Part shown: piece after piece, positions 28,099-38,971 of the stretch
Layout: each line of letters begins with the position of its first letter
Numbering within the stretch: the stretch's first letter is position 1
Source of the DNA: an uncultured Lachnospiraceae bacterium
Lineage (GTDB): Bacteria; Bacillota; Clostridia; Lachnospirales; Lachnospiraceae
Reading direction: 5' to 3'
Length of the DNA stretch: 64,000 bases
Assembly (NCBI GenBank): GCA_945868435.1
Contig: CAMBLG010000003.1
Coordinates: 163,643-227,642 of the forward strand
Position numbers and translations under genes: made by a program
Notes under the pieces: model-generated
What the model was told of the DNA's origin: nothing
Databases searched by the model: none
What the model saw: the letters and a program-made list of their open reading frames with translations, nothing else

Positions 28099-29790
28099 CT
28101 AAAAGATACGGAATCGGTCATAGCGCTCCTGTGCGAGCTGCTGTCCGCTCTTGCCATTCTGTGCCTTCAAGAACTTCTTCATGTTGCCTTTCATGTAGTT
28201 GGCAATGGAAATCAACGCGTCCTCATCGGCCCCGCCAAACTCCGGAATGATATCTTCGATCACATGAAGCTCCTTCAGATCCTGCGCTGTAATCTTCATA
28301 ACGCCGGCTGCTTCCTTGGCACGCTTTCCATCCTTCCACAAAATAGATGCAAAGCCTTCCGGAGATAGGATGGAATAAGTTGCATTCTCCATCATCCACA
28401 CTTCGTTGCCCACTGCAAGCGCCAACGCGCCGCCGCTTCCACCTTCACCGATCATCAGGCAGAGAATCGGAACCTGAATGGCAGACATCTCGTAAAGATT
28501 GCGGGCAATTGCCTCACCCTGTCCGTTTTCTTCCGCTTCCTTGCCCGGATATGCACCGGATGTATTGACGAATGTAATGATCGGGCGGCCGAATTTCTCT
28601 GCCTGCTTCATCAGACGGATGGCCTTCCGATAGCCCTCCGGAGAAGGCATACCGTAATTGCGGGCTGCACAATCCTTCAGGTCTTTACCCTTATGAACGC
28701 CAATGACCGTCACCGGCTGTCCATCCAGATATGCAATACCGCCGACGATTGCCGGATCATCCCGGAAGTACCGGTCTCCGTGCAATTCCATAAAATCATC
28801 GAATATGGCATCCATATAGTCTACAGAAGCCAGACGGTTCATCTGACGAGCTGCTGTCACCTTATCCCACGCATCCAGAAGCTTCGCCTTAGCTGCCCGC
28901 TCTTTCATGAGCTCCGTCGGCTCATAATTGTCATCCTCACGCAACGGATCGAAATTTGCAAAACCCGTGCTCGGACGATGCGCCTTTAATATCTGATAAA
29001 GCGTACGTTTTAAGTTCTCTCTTTCTACGATTGCATCTACAAATCCATGCTCCAACTGGAACTCTGCTCTCTGGAATCCCTCCGGCAGTTTCTGACCGAT
29101 GGTCTGCTCGATTACACGCGGACCTGCAAAACCGATCAGCGCCTTTGGCTCTGCCAGAATGATATCACCCAGCATCGCAAAGCTGGCGGTTACACCACCG
29201 GTGGTCGGATCTGTCAAAACCGGCACATACAGTAAGCCCGCATCGGAATGCCGCTTAACCGCACCGCTGGTCTTAGCCATCTGCATCAGGGAGATAATAC
29301 CCTCCTGCATTCTCGCTCCGCCGGAACAGCAGAACAGAATCACCGGAAGCTTTTCCTCTGTAGCGCGCTCCATGGCCATGGTGATTCTCTCACCCACAAC
29401 GTGTCCCATACTTCCCATCATAAAGCGGGCATCAATGACACCAAGTACAGTTTGCTCTCCATAGATGGTGCATTTTCCAATGGTCACACCCTCCTTTAAG
29501 CCGGTCTTCTCCTGCGTCTGTGCCACCTTATCCTCGTACTCCGGAAAGTTCAATGGATTACCGGTTGTCAGTTCCTCGCCCCAGGCCTCAAAGCTGCCTG
29601 CGTCCGCAACCATCTTGATCCGGTTCTTGGCACGGACACGGAAATAATGGCCGCACTCGTAACAAACGTACTTCTTCTTTACAACTGTGGACTTAATCAG
29701 TTCCTTCTTACAGGCCGGACATACAACAGTCTCTACTACCTCAGGTTCCGGCTGGTTCATCTCTTTTTTAAATAAATCCTTGATTCCCAT
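28099..29790 (-). CDS. Fused acetyl-CoA carboxylase carboxyltransferase beta-alpha (AccD-AccA)
   Basis: N-terminal Zn-ribbon [11 protein letters not shown]...CYECGHYF (AccD), then [26 protein letters not shown]...[10 protein letters not shown]...[10 protein letters not shown] (AccA) in one ORF. Confidence 0.95.
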   Translation of the reverse strand: MGIKDLFKKEMNQPEPEVVETVVCPACKKELIKSTVVKKKYVCYECGHYFRVRAKNRIKMVADAGSFEAWGEELTTGNPLNFPEYEDKVAQTQEKTGLKEGVTIGKCTIYGEQTVLGVIDARFMMGSMGHVVGERITMAMERATEEKLPVILFCCSGGARMQEGIISLMQMAKTSGAVKRHSDAGLLYVPVLTDPTTGGVTASFAMLGDIILAEPKALIGFAGPRVIEQTIGQKLPEGFQRAEFQLEHGFVDAIVERENLKRTLYQILKAHRPSTGFANFDPLREDDNYEPTELMKERAAKAKLLDAWDKVTAARQMNRLASVDYMDAIFDDFMELHGDRYFRDDPAIVGGIAYLDGQPVTVIGVHKGKDLKDCAARNYGMPSPEGYRKAIRLMKQAEKFGRPIITFVNTSGAYPGKEAEENGQGEAIARNLYEMSAIQVPILCLMIGEGGSGGALALAVGNEVWMMENATYSILSPEGFASILWKDGKRAKEAAGVMKITAQDLKELHVIEDIIPEFGGADEDALISIANYMKGNMKKFLKAQNGKSGQQLAQERYDRFRIF

Positions 29791-29801
29791 CTTATTTTCC
29801 T

Positions 29802-30230
29802 CTAAGAAATTGCAAATGTTAACTCTGCAGAACATGCCAGCTTTCCGTTCACACGTGCCACGGCTTTTCCGATTCCGATTGGTCCCTTGATCTTGATGAT
29901 CTCAGTCTCCAGCGTCAATACGTCTCCCGGAACTACCTTCTGTTTGAATCTGGCTTTGTCAATTCCTGCAAAATACGCGGTCTTTCCCTTCCACTCCGGC
30001 TGTGACAGAATTGCCACTGCACCGGTCTGAGCCAGCGCCTCGACAATGAGAACGCCCGGCATGACCGGATTTCCCGGAAAATGTCCTGCAAAATATGGCT
30101 CATTGAAGGTTACATTCTTTGTTGCAACTGCCCTCACACCCGGCTCCAGCTCCTCTACCGTATCGATGAGAAGAAACGGCTGTCTGTGCGGCAGAATATC
30201 CATAATCTCAACTGTTGAAAGCATTGCCAT
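29802..30230 (-). CDS. fabZ: 3-hydroxyacyl-ACP dehydratase
   Basis: [17 protein letters not shown]...[24 protein letters not shown]. Confidence 0.97.
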   Translation of the reverse strand: MAMLSTVEIMDILPHRQPFLLIDTVEELEPGVRAVATKNVTFNEPYFAGHFPGNPVMPGVLIVEALAQTGAVAILSQPEWKGKTAYFAGIDKARFKQKVVPGDVLTLETEIIKIKGPIGIGKAVARVNGKLACSAELTFAIS

Positions 30231-30254
30231 CTATTTGTACCATCCTACTCTTTC

Positions 30255-31490
30255 TTATTCAGACCATTTTTTAACCAGAATACTTGCGTTGTGTCCGCCG
30301 AAGCCAAGAGAGTTGGACAGTGCATACGGCACCTCTTCCTCATATGCCTCTTTACAGTAATCCAGATCGATCTCCTCATCCGGAGTCTCATATCCTACAG
30401 TACGATGAATGTATCCTTCCTGAATCTCCTTGACACAGGTAATAAACTCAACGGCACCGGCAGCTCCCAACAGATGTCCGATCATAGACTTTGTAGAGTT
30501 GATGCGCAGATCCTTTGTAGCATCGCCGAATGCCAATTTGATTGCTCTCGTCTCAAACAGGTCATTGTGGTGGGTTGCTGTACCGTGTGCATTGATATAG
30601 GTCACCTCAGAAGGCTGCACTCCGGCATCCTCCATGGCATTGGTCATAGCCTGGGCCGCACCTGCACCATCCTCCTGCGGGGATGTGATGTGATATGCAT
30701 CGGAAGAGCATCCGTAACCTACTACCTCTGCATAAATCTTAGCACCTCTCGCCTTGGCATGCTCCAGTTCCTCCAGAACAACGACGCCTGCACCCTCGCC
30801 CATAACAAAGCCGCTGCGGTTCTTGTCAAACGGGAGGGAACATTTAGCCGGATCATCCACGGTAGACAATGCGGTGAGCGCTGTAAAACCTGCGATTCCC
30901 AAAGGACATACCGCGCCCTCTGTTCCGCCGGTCACCATCACATCTGCCTCTCCGTACTGAATACTGCGGAACGCTTCACCGATGTTGTTGGTTCCGGTAG
31001 CACAGGCAGTCACATCATTGATGGACTTTCCTTTTAAACCAAACTGAATGGATACATTTCCTGCTGCCATGTTACAGATCATAAGTGGAACAAAGATCGG
31101 ATTCACACGACTCGGACCTTTCTCCACCAGCTTCGTATACTCGCGTTCCATCGCCTGCATACTTCCTACACCTGAGCCCACTGCGCAGCCCACACGATAA
31201 GGATCTTCCTTCTCCATGTCCAGACCGGCATCCTTGATTGCTTCTGCTGCCGCAGCAACAGCATACTGAGAGAACAGCTCCATTCTCTTAGCCGCCTTCG
31301 GATCCATGAACTCCTTTGCGTTGAAATCCTTGACCTCAGCTGCCATATGGCACTTGTACTCACTGGCATCAAATTTTGTAATCTCGCCAAAGCCCAGAGT
31401 TCCGGCTTTCACGTTCTTCCAGAAATTCTCTACATTCAAACCGATCGGGGTAATTGCACCCATACCGGTAACAACAACTCTTCTACTCAT
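30255..31490 (-). CDS. fabF: 3-oxoacyl-ACP synthase II
   Basis: RRVVVTGMGAITPIG...NDVTACATGTN...INAHGTATHHND...SMIGHLLGAAG. Confidence 0.97.
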   Translation of the reverse strand: MSRRVVVTGMGAITPIGLNVENFWKNVKAGTLGFGEITKFDASEYKCHMAAEVKDFNAKEFMDPKAAKRMELFSQYAVAAAAEAIKDAGLDMEKEDPYRVGCAVGSGVGSMQAMEREYTKLVEKGPSRVNPIFVPLMICNMAAGNVSIQFGLKGKSINDVTACATGTNNIGEAFRSIQYGEADVMVTGGTEGAVCPLGIAGFTALTALSTVDDPAKCSLPFDKNRSGFVMGEGAGVVVLEELEHAKARGAKIYAEVVGYGCSSDAYHITSPQEDGAGAAQAMTNAMEDAGVQPSEVTYINAHGTATHHNDLFETRAIKLAFGDATKDLRINSTKSMIGHLLGAAGAVEFITCVKEIQEGYIHRTVGYETPDEEIDLDYCKEAYEEEVPYALSNSLGFGGHNASILVKKWSE

Positions 31491-31503
31491 GTCCTATCCT
31501 TTC

Positions 31504-32244
31504 TTAGATTGCCATTCCGCCGTCCACTGACAGCACCTGTCCTGTAATATAAGCTGCATCATCAGAGGCCAGAAATGCCACAGTTTTGGCAATGTCGGCC
31601 ACATTTCCCACTCTTCCCAGCGGGATCTGTCCCAACAGGCTCTCCTTCTGACTATCGTTCAAAGCGTCCGTCATATCAGTCTCTACAAACCCCGGAGCCA
31701 CGGCATTCACATTGATGCCACGGCTTGCCAGCTCCCGTGCCACTGCCTTGGTCAGACCGATCACACCGGCCTTGCTGGCAGAGTAGTTTGCCTGTCCCGC
31801 ATTGCCGAGAATGCCGGACACCGAAGATATGTTAATGATTTTTCCTGCTCTCTGCTTAAGGAAAAAGCGTGACATATGGCGAATCGTGTTAAAACACCCT
31901 TTCAGATTCGTGTTCACTACGGCATCAAAATCTTCCTCGCTCATCTTCATCAGAAGGCCGTCACGGGTAATTCCCGCATTGTTGACGAGAATATCAATAT
32001 GGCCCAGCTTCTTGATCAGTTCGCCGACCATCTCGCCGCACGCCTCAAAGTCCGCCACATTGCACTGGCAGATTTCACCGGCTCCGCCGGCTGCCTCAAT
32101 ATCTGCAAGGGTCTGCTCCGCCGCTGCCTTCGAACCGTTGTAGTTCACAACCACATAAGCTCCTCTTGCTGCAAGCTCTAATGCGATAGCCCTTCCAATT
32201 CCTCTTCCCGCGCCGGTTACCAACGCATTTTTACCGGTTAACAT
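31504..32244 (-). CDS. fabG: 3-oxoacyl-ACP reductase
   Basis: [16 protein letters not shown]...[10 protein letters not shown]...[17 protein letters not shown] motifs. Confidence 0.96.
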   Translation of the reverse strand: MLTGKNALVTGAGRGIGRAIALELAARGAYVVVNYNGSKAAAEQTLADIEAAGGAGEICQCNVADFEACGEMVGELIKKLGHIDILVNNAGITRDGLLMKMSEEDFDAVVNTNLKGCFNTIRHMSRFFLKQRAGKIINISSVSGILGNAGQANYSASKAGVIGLTKAVARELASRGINVNAVAPGFVETDMTDALNDSQKESLLGQIPLGRVGNVADIAKTVAFLASDDAAYITGQVLSVDGGMAI

Positions 32245-33154
32245 ACGTTTCAAAATCCTCCATCTTGTCAATGTTATATGTAGTTACATCACGGTTGATT
32301 TTCTTCATAAAGCCGGAGAGCGAACGTCCCGGTCCAATCTCCACAAACTCCTGGGCACCATCTGCGATCAGTCGCTCGATGGTCTGCTGCCAACGCACAG
32401 AAGAGGATACCTGGCGAACCAGATAATCCTTGACCTCAGCAGGGTCTTTGACATAGTCTGCGGTCACGTTGGTCAGATATGGGATCTCAATCGGATGAAT
32501 GGTCACATCTGCAAGCGCCTCGCCCAGCTTCTGTCCTGCCTCCTCCAGCAGCGCAGAATGGAACGGTCCGCTCACTTTAAGCGGAACAACACGCTTAGCT
32601 CCTGCTTCCTTACACTTCTCACCTGCTGCTTCCACAGCGGAAGCCTCTCCGGTAATAACAATCTGTCCCGGGCAGTTATAATTCGCAACTGAAACCACCT
32701 TGCCACAATTCTTCTGCTCTTCCTCACAGATAGAAGCAATGGTATCCGCTTCCAATCCGAGAATTGCTGACATGGCTCCTCCGTTCGGATATGCCTCCTG
32801 CATGTAGATTCCACGCTTTCTCACAACGGAAAACGCATCCTTCATCGTCATCGTCCCGGACGCGATCAATGCACCATACTCGCCAAGGCTTAAGCCTGCG
32901 GTAGCATCTGCCTGATATCCACGCTCTTTCAAGGCTGTGTAAATGGCAGCCTCCGTTGTCAACATACAGATCTGTGTATATTCGGTAATATTGAGCTTAT
33001 CATTCTCGGTAAAGCACAGCTCAGCCACATCAAGGCCCGTCACCTCTGCTGCCAGATCATAGACCGCCTTACACTCCGGCATTGCATCATAGAATTCCTT
33101 GCCCATGCCAACATACTGGGACCCCTGTCCCGGAAACATAAATACTGTCTTCAT
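32231..33154 (-). CDS. fabD: Malonyl-CoA:ACP transacylase
   Basis: [14 protein letters not shown]...[11 protein letters not shown]...SGPFHSALL. Confidence 0.97.
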   Translation of the reverse strand: MKTVFMFPGQGSQYVGMGKEFYDAMPECKAVYDLAAEVTGLDVAELCFTENDKLNITEYTQICMLTTEAAIYTALKERGYQADATAGLSLGEYGALIASGTMTMKDAFSVVRKRGIYMQEAYPNGGAMSAILGLEADTIASICEEEQKNCGKVVSVANYNCPGQIVITGEASAVEAAGEKCKEAGAKRVVPLKVSGPFHSALLEEAGQKLGEALADVTIHPIEIPYLTNVTADYVKDPAEVKDYLVRQVSSSVRWQQTIERLIADGAQEFVEIGPGRSLSGFMKKINRDVTTYNIDKMEDFETYVNR

Positions 33155-33197
33155 CCTTCTTATTCTCCAATCTGTCCATTCCCCATGGGAAAATGCA

Positions 33198-34130
33198 TTA
33201 TGCGAACCGCTCCGGCATCAGCTTCTTTGCGCCTTCCATCACATCCGCAATAATTTCTGCACAGGACTCCTTCTTGCTTACCAATCCCGCAGACTGTCCT
33301 GCCATCACGCTGCCGTACATCACATCGCCATCCACAACTGCGTTGCGCAGTGCTCCCAGAGTCAGCTGCTCCAATTCCTCCAAGGTCGCCCCCTCTGCTT
33401 CCTTCTTCAGATACTCGCGGGTCATCTTGTTGCGAAGGACACGGATCGGATGACCGGTAGAACGACCGGTAACTTCGGAGTCAATATCTTTTGCCTTAAT
33501 AACCTTATCTTTATAATTCTCATGAACGGTGGACTCTGTTGCCACGACAAACCGGGTTCCCATCTGGACAGCCTCTGCTCCAAGCATCATTGCTGCCGCA
33601 AATCCTCTTCCGTCTGCAATTCCGCCGGCAGCGATTACAGGAATACTCACCGCATCTACCACCTGAGGAACCAGCGTCATTGTTGTCTGTGCGCCAATAT
33701 GGCCGCCGGACTCCGTCCCCTCAGCTACCACTGCATCCGCACCGCCGCGCTCCATGAGCTTCGCGAGAGCAACGCTGGCAACCACCGGAATCACCTTGAT
33801 TCCTGCCGCCTTCCACATCTCCATGTATTTTGCCGGGTTTCCGGCTCCGGTCGTCACGACCTTCACCTTTTCTTCTGCGATTACTTTTGCAATCTCATCT
33901 GCCTCCGGATTCATAAGCATCAAATTGACACCGAAGGGCTTATCTGTCTCTTTCTTCGCTGCCTGGATCTGTTCCCTCACCCAGGATGCCGGTGCACCAC
34001 CTGCACCGATAATGCCGAGACCGCCAGCGTTAGATACTGCGCTGGCGAGCTCGTGGGTTGCCACCCAGGCCATACCGCCCTGGATGACAGGATATTCAAT
34101 TCCAAGAAGTTCCGTAACTCTTGTCTTCAT
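33198..34130 (-). CDS. fabK: Enoyl-ACP reductase II (FMN-dependent)
   Basis: TELLGIEYPVIQGGMAWVATHELASAVSNAGGLGIIGAGGAPA...GTESGGHIG...AAGGIADGRG. Confidence 0.95.
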   Translation of the reverse strand: MKTRVTELLGIEYPVIQGGMAWVATHELASAVSNAGGLGIIGAGGAPASWVREQIQAAKKETDKPFGVNLMLMNPEADEIAKVIAEEKVKVVTTGAGNPAKYMEMWKAAGIKVIPVVASVALAKLMERGGADAVVAEGTESGGHIGAQTTMTLVPQVVDAVSIPVIAAGGIADGRGFAAAMMLGAEAVQMGTRFVVATESTVHENYKDKVIKAKDIDSEVTGRSTGHPIRVLRNKMTREYLKKEAEGATLEELEQLTLGALRNAVVDGDVMYGSVMAGQSAGLVSKKESCAEIIADVMEGAKKLMPERFA

Positions 34131-34150
34131 ATCTTCTCCCTCTACTCTTC

Positions 34151-34384
34151 TTATGCCTCTACACCCTTGTCAGCCAGATAGTCGATTACATCCTGTACGG
34201 TCAGAAGCTTCTCAAGATCCTCAGAAGGAATCTCTACACCATACTCCTCCTCCAGTGCCATAACAAGCTCAAACAGATCCAGAGAATCAGCCTCAAGATC
34301 CTCCTTGAACTTAGACTCTGCTGTAATGCTCTCTGCATCAACGCTTAACTGATCTGCAATAATTTCCTTTAACTTCTCTAACAT
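34151..34384 (-). CDS. acpP: Acyl carrier protein
   Basis: MLEKLKEIIADQLSVDAESIT...FKEDLEADSLDLFELVMALEEEYGVEIPSED. Confidence 0.96.
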   Translation of the reverse strand: MLEKLKEIIADQLSVDAESITAESKFKEDLEADSLDLFELVMALEEEYGVEIPSEDLEKLLTVQDVIDYLADKGVEA

Positions 34385-34453
34385 GGTTGTTTCTCCTTTT
34401 TCTTCTTGTTTTCTTTTCCGTTTATTTACCGAAATAGTTTGCCCGAGAAATAA

Positions 34454-34510
34454 TTTGACAGTCAAACTATTTGCTTCTCAAAGAATACTCCATAATAGTT
34501 TGACTGTCAA
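34454..34510. promoter_or_regulatory. Two FabT-box-like palindromes upstream of acpP
   Basis: tttgac-a-gtcaaa (34454-34466) and ttgac-t-gtcaa (34500-34510), centres 45 bp apart. Confidence 0.65.
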
Positions 34511-34544
34511 GATATTTTTTCAATATATAATTATAACGCCCAAA

Positions 34545-35228
34545 TCATTTGTTGATTGCCTGACGTTTCACATACTCCAACGCCTTGGCAACCGGCGGAA
34601 TACTGATCAGAATCAGAGTCAGAACCGCCTCCGGTACAATGTAGGTTGCATTGTAACCCAAAGAATATACCAACGGATGCATACCTTCCGGCGCATAAGC
34701 CGCAAAGAATAAATACCCGGAGAGCACGTGGAATATGTATCTGCCGATCACTCCGACAACATATCCGATCTGCAAGCCCCACTTCTTATTACAAAAGAAT
34801 CCGGCCAGACCAAGCGCTGCAAATGGCAATGGATAGTCAAACAGCATCTGCGGAATGGTGTAGAAGATCGGCTCGATTACAAACTGCAAAAGTCCGTATG
34901 CAAAGCCTGCCATAATACCAACGTACGGGCCATACCAGTAACCGATCAGCACAATGAACAGCATGCTGAACAAGGTGACCGAACCTCCCATGGGCAGATT
35001 TGCGAACTTAATCAGAGAGCAGACCATGGCAAGCCCCATTGCCGCAGCAGAAAATACAAGCTGCTTCGTGGTGATACGGTTCTTCTTCTCCTCCTTATGC
35101 TGACGAATGATTGCCGATGCAATGACCAGCGCCAGAATCACGACGATCGTAACCACGACTCCTATCATGGTGAGACGCACGGAACCGTCTCCCCACGCTC
35201 CCTCCGTGGTAGTAAATAACTCAGACAT
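34545..35228 (-). CDS. thiT: ThiT-like energy-coupling thiamine transporter S component
   Basis: Six-TM protein with LMFIVLIGYWYGPYVGIMAGFAYGLLQFVIEP and GRYIFHVLSGYLFFAAYAPEGMHPLVYSLGYNATYIVPE. Confidence 0.85.
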   Translation of the reverse strand: MSELFTTTEGAWGDGSVRLTMIGVVVTIVVILALVIASAIIRQHKEEKKNRITTKQLVFSAAAMGLAMVCSLIKFANLPMGGSVTLFSMLFIVLIGYWYGPYVGIMAGFAYGLLQFVIEPIFYTIPQMLFDYPLPFAALGLAGFFCNKKWGLQIGYVVGVIGRYIFHVLSGYLFFAAYAPEGMHPLVYSLGYNATYIVPEAVLTLILISIPPVAKALEYVKRQAINK

Positions 35229-35278
35229 AACAAAACTCCTCCTTTGGTACATTCGAACTTTCCTATATGTAAATAATG

Positions 35279-35473
35279 GTTACTATTCACAGCCGATATG
35301 GATTCATAGACAGACTCGTCATGCTCGCATGTAAGAGGCTGTCTACGAATCCATACCAGGCATGCGAAGCAGGAACTCCACACACATAAGCAGTCTTAGC
35401 TCCGTAAGGAGCGGGACTGGAGACTCGAAGAGGCGACGAGTGCGCATGTGGGTGGAGGGCTGTGAATAGTCAC
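35279..35473 (-). repeat. MITE-like structured element, copy 1 (195 bp)
   Basis: Terminal IR gttactattcacagcc/ggctgtgaatagtcac (15/16); internal 19-bp stem; loop cctcttacatgcgagcatgacgagt shared with copies 2 and 3. Confidence 0.75.
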
Positions 35474-35492
35474 AAATAATGTAAATCAGACG

Positions 35493-36431
35493 TTACTCAA
35501 GAATCATCTGCATGCAGCCGTACATTCCCGCATCATTGCCAAGAGTCGCCAGCGCGAACCTCGTCTCCTTGCAGGAGCGGAACGCCGTCTCCATATAATG
35601 CTTCTGAATGGTGTCGATCAAAATCTGTCCGGCCTTGGATACACCACCACCGATTACAATGATCTCCGGATTCACAACACACGCCATATTGGAGAGGGCC
35701 GCGCCTAAGATTTCTCCCAGCTCATCCACCAGACCGATGGCAATTTGATCCCCGTTCTTTGCCTCATCAAAAATGTCTTTTGCTGTCAGCTCCGTGTAGC
35801 CACGCAATACCGTTTCATCCGCTGTCTTGGCCAGCTTACGCTTCGCCATGCGAACGATTCCTGTCGCGGAAGTATACTGTTCCAGACATCCGTACTGTCC
35901 ACAGTTACAAGGCTCAATCTCATCATTATTCACAGTGATATGACCGATCTCACCGCCTGCGCCGTTAAAGCCTGCAACGATCTTACCATCCACAATGATA
36001 CCACCGCCTACACCGGTTCCCAGTGTTACCATGATGACATCTTTACTTCCCTTGGCTCCGCCCTGCCACATCTCACCCAGGGCTGCCACATTGGCATCAT
36101 TTCCTACTGCCACAGAGAGCCCGGTCATACTTCCAAGCTGCTCCGCCACATCGACAGTTCCCCAGCCCAGATTCACGCAGCCGTGTACAACACCGTCCGA
36201 AGTAACCGGTCCCGGCACGCCAATGCCGATTCCCTGCACATCACTCTTGCTGATTCCCTCCTGGGCCAGCTTGTTGTCAATAGACTGGGCAATGTCAGAC
36301 AAAATATCCTTACCGCCGCCCTCGGTATTGGTCTTGATTTCCCACTTGTCAACCAGTCTGCCGTCCGTCTCAAAAAAACCCATTTTGACCGTGGTACCGC
36401 CCACATCTACACCAAATCCATACTTTTTCAC
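35493..36431 (-). CDS. ROK-family glucokinase
   Basis: GFGVDVGGTTVKMGFF...GNDANVAALGE...GTGVGGGIIVDG...CNCGQYGCLEQYTS; GTG start with SD aggagggg. Confidence 0.92.
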   Translation of the reverse strand: MKKYGFGVDVGGTTVKMGFFETDGRLVDKWEIKTNTEGGGKDILSDIAQSIDNKLAQEGISKSDVQGIGIGVPGPVTSDGVVHGCVNLGWGTVDVAEQLGSMTGLSVAVGNDANVAALGEMWQGGAKGSKDVIMVTLGTGVGGGIIVDGKIVAGFNGAGGEIGHITVNNDEIEPCNCGQYGCLEQYTSATGIVRMAKRKLAKTADETVLRGYTELTAKDIFDEAKNGDQIAIGLVDELGEILGAALSNMACVVNPEIIVIGGGVSKAGQILIDTIQKHYMETAFRSCKETRFALATLGNDAGMYGCMQMILE

Positions 36432-36548
36432 CTGTCTTCCCCTCCTACATGTGATTCTTTTCTTTTGTTCATTGTAACATATGTACTTCTTTACTCCAAC
36501 AACAATTTTGTCCATTTTTTGGATATTTATTGGATAAAAATGCGCTTT

Positions 36549-38888
36549 TTACGTGCCTTCGGCACCAGCATCGCCGCCTCCGTCATTGTCGGAATTATTC
36601 TCGTTTCCATCTTCCAGATTGTCATTCTCCGCGCCATTTTCATTGTCCGGCGTGTTATTATCATCCGGCTGATTCTCTTCGCCTGTACCATCATCCTGTT
36701 CCGGTTCATCCGGAGTCACAGGCTCACCGTTGTCCGGCGGATTTTGCTGCTCACCATTCTCCGGATTCTGTGCAGGTTCATCCTGTCCCGGAGTATTCTG
36801 TCCCTCCTCACGGCGCTCATCCTGCTCTTTCTGCTCCTGTTCCATCTGATCTACAAACTCATCTGAAAGCTGCGCATAAGGCAGGAATTCCATGGGCGTA
36901 AGCCCCTCGTGGATGGCGTTCATATAGGTCTGCCAGATTTGTCCCGGATAGGAACTGCCGCTCAGGTCTTTGATCTCCTTCGGGTAATCGCAGCCTACCC
37001 ACACACTGGTGGTATAATAGCGGGTATAGCCCACAAACCAGCCATCCTTATGGTCATTGGTGGTGCCGGTCTTTCCTGCACATGGCATATCCGTAAGGTT
37101 TAACCGACGCCCGGTTCCAGACGTCATAACTGTAGTCAGCACATCCGTCATCATGCGGGACGCCGTCTTGTCATATATGACAACCTCTGTCTGCTGGGAC
37201 GCATACACAATATTCTCATCCGCATCAATAATGGACTTGATGCAGGTCGGCTGTCGATACATCCCATCATTCTCCAGGGTTGCAAAAGCCGCTGCCATCT
37301 CCAGAGCGGATACCCCCTTGGTAAATCCCCCCAGTGAGGTGGCAGGAATATAGTCATCCTTTACAATATCTGTAAAGTTCATGCTCTTGAGATAGGATAG
37401 TCCCACTTCCGGCGTAAGTTCCTCGTAGAGCTGCCATGCCACTGTGTTTAGTGACTTGGCAACCGCCGTTCGAAGCGGAATCTTTCCCATATATGTACCG
37501 GTGGCATTGGAGGGTCCTCCTTCAAACTTGTGGTCGTCTACAATGGTGTCCGGATCATACCCCTGCTCAAAAGCTGGGGTATACACGATCAATGGTTTGA
37601 TGGAGCTTCCCGGCTGCCTGTGACTCTGATACGCGCGGTTCAACGTGTAGGACCCAAAATCCTGTTCTCTTCCCCCGACAATCGCAACCACATAGCCCGT
37701 ATTGTTGTCAATACACACCGCCGAGCCCTGCATCTCATAGGTGCCATCTTCATAGGTGTCCGTAAAATTCTGCAAAGTCTCGTCCACCGCTGTCTGCAGT
37801 TCATTCTGCTTGTTCATATCAATGGAGGTGTATATCTTGTAGCCACCTGCATACAGCTTTTTCTGGCAAAGCGCAAACAACTCGTCAAATTCCGCATCGT
37901 ATGTCGCCTCAGCCTCATCTGACTCAAAATAATATTGAAAGACAAATCCATCCTGCTCCATCAGGGCTCTTGTCGCACAATAGTACGTGTAGGTATCCAC
38001 GTAATTGTTCATCAATGTGGAGACATCCTCCTGCGGCCGATCCAGCACAATCTCTTTTTTGACCGCTTCATAGTAAGTCTCCTGGGTAATCTTCCCGTCC
38101 TCCAGCAAATTGCTCAGAATGCGGTCCCGTCGTTCGATGGTATGATCATAATTTGTAACCGGATCATAGTAGGATGGGCTGTTGGGGATTGCACACAGAA
38201 ACGCTACCTGCGATAAATTCAATTCACTCGGCTCGCAGTTAAAATATCCGTGACTGGCAGCCTCGATTCCATAATACCCATTAGAAAAATAACTATTATT
38301 CAGATAGAACTCCAGAATTTTCTCTTTGCTGTATCGTTTTTCCAGTTCCATGGCAATAAACATCTGCTCCACCTTATACTGCCATGTCTTGTCCGGCTCC
38401 ATATACATCAGCTTTGCCAGCTGCATGGTAATCGTGCTGGCTCCCTGCGACACCTGGCTCTTATTGAGTTTGGCCTTGACAAATGCAGTCGCCGCCCGCG
38501 CAACAGCCTTAAAGTCGACACCGGTATGACTGTAAAACTTCTTGTCCTCGATGCTGATCATCGCCGCCACAAAGTCCTTGGGAATATCCTCGTAATTTAA
38601 ATACTGCGCGTCCTTCTCCCCTTTGCGTTCCGAGATCAGATTACCATCTGTGTCATACACCTCGCTGATCTGAGATGGGACAAAGAAGGATTCGTCCGTC
38701 TCAGCCACCTTGGTCACGGCATCACGCTTCAGCTGCTGTACGGTATCTGCATAGCCGCCAAAATAATAGTACCCCAGCCCAGCCAACACCACAAGCATCA
38801 GAAAAATCTGAAACTTGATCATGAACCAGAAAAAGCGATGCTGTTTTTTTTTCTTCTTTTTTTTCTTACCTTTTGTTGTCTCACTCAT
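36549..38888 (-). CDS. Class A penicillin-binding protein (PBP1A) with acidic low-complexity tail
   Basis: ISIEDKKFYSHTGVD...QGASTITMQLAK...RQPGSSIKPLIVYTPAFEQG...AGKTGTTNDHKDGWFVGYT; Glu/Asn/Pro-rich C-terminus. Confidence 0.95.
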   Translation of the reverse strand: MSETTKGKKKKKKKKQHRFFWFMIKFQIFLMLVVLAGLGYYYFGGYADTVQQLKRDAVTKVAETDESFFVPSQISEVYDTDGNLISERKGEKDAQYLNYEDIPKDFVAAMISIEDKKFYSHTGVDFKAVARAATAFVKAKLNKSQVSQGASTITMQLAKLMYMEPDKTWQYKVEQMFIAMELEKRYSKEKILEFYLNNSYFSNGYYGIEAASHGYFNCEPSELNLSQVAFLCAIPNSPSYYDPVTNYDHTIERRDRILSNLLEDGKITQETYYEAVKKEIVLDRPQEDVSTLMNNYVDTYTYYCATRALMEQDGFVFQYYFESDEAEATYDAEFDELFALCQKKLYAGGYKIYTSIDMNKQNELQTAVDETLQNFTDTYEDGTYEMQGSAVCIDNNTGYVVAIVGGREQDFGSYTLNRAYQSHRQPGSSIKPLIVYTPAFEQGYDPDTIVDDHKFEGGPSNATGTYMGKIPLRTAVAKSLNTVAWQLYEELTPEVGLSYLKSMNFTDIVKDDYIPATSLGGFTKGVSALEMAAAFATLENDGMYRQPTCIKSIIDADENIVYASQQTEVVIYDKTASRMMTDVLTTVMTSGTGRRLNLTDMPCAGKTGTTNDHKDGWFVGYTRYYTTSVWVGCDYPKEIKDLSGSSYPGQIWQTYMNAIHEGLTPMEFLPYAQLSDEFVDQMEQEQKEQDERREEGQNTPGQDEPAQNPENGEQQNPPDNGEPVTPDEPEQDDGTGEENQPDDNNTPDNENGAENDNLEDGNENNSDNDGGGDAGAEGT

Positions 38889-38971
38889 ATAGATATTCTA
38901 TCCTTTTTCGTACCTATATGCAATTGATGTTTTCTTAACTTTTTATATACTCGTTAATAGTAACATATACT

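Noticed and set aside
33099-34181. 360-aa plus-strand ORF antisense to fabK
   Set aside because: His/Cys/Leu-rich shadow ORF opposite a clear fabK gene; no start or SD support.
35286-35294. Third apparent sigmaD -10 (gccgatat) with an upstream TAAA
   Set aside because: Spacing to TAAA is 18 nt and the bases belong to the MITE-like element's stem; no suitable gene follows on that strand.
35230-35480. Possible TPP riboswitch upstream of thiT
   Set aside because: No THI-box CTGAGA-type core seen; the region is occupied by the MITE-like element.
35745-36866. 373-aa plus-strand ORF antisense to the ROK kinase and PBP1A tail
   Set aside because: Shadow ORF spanning two unrelated minus-strand genes.
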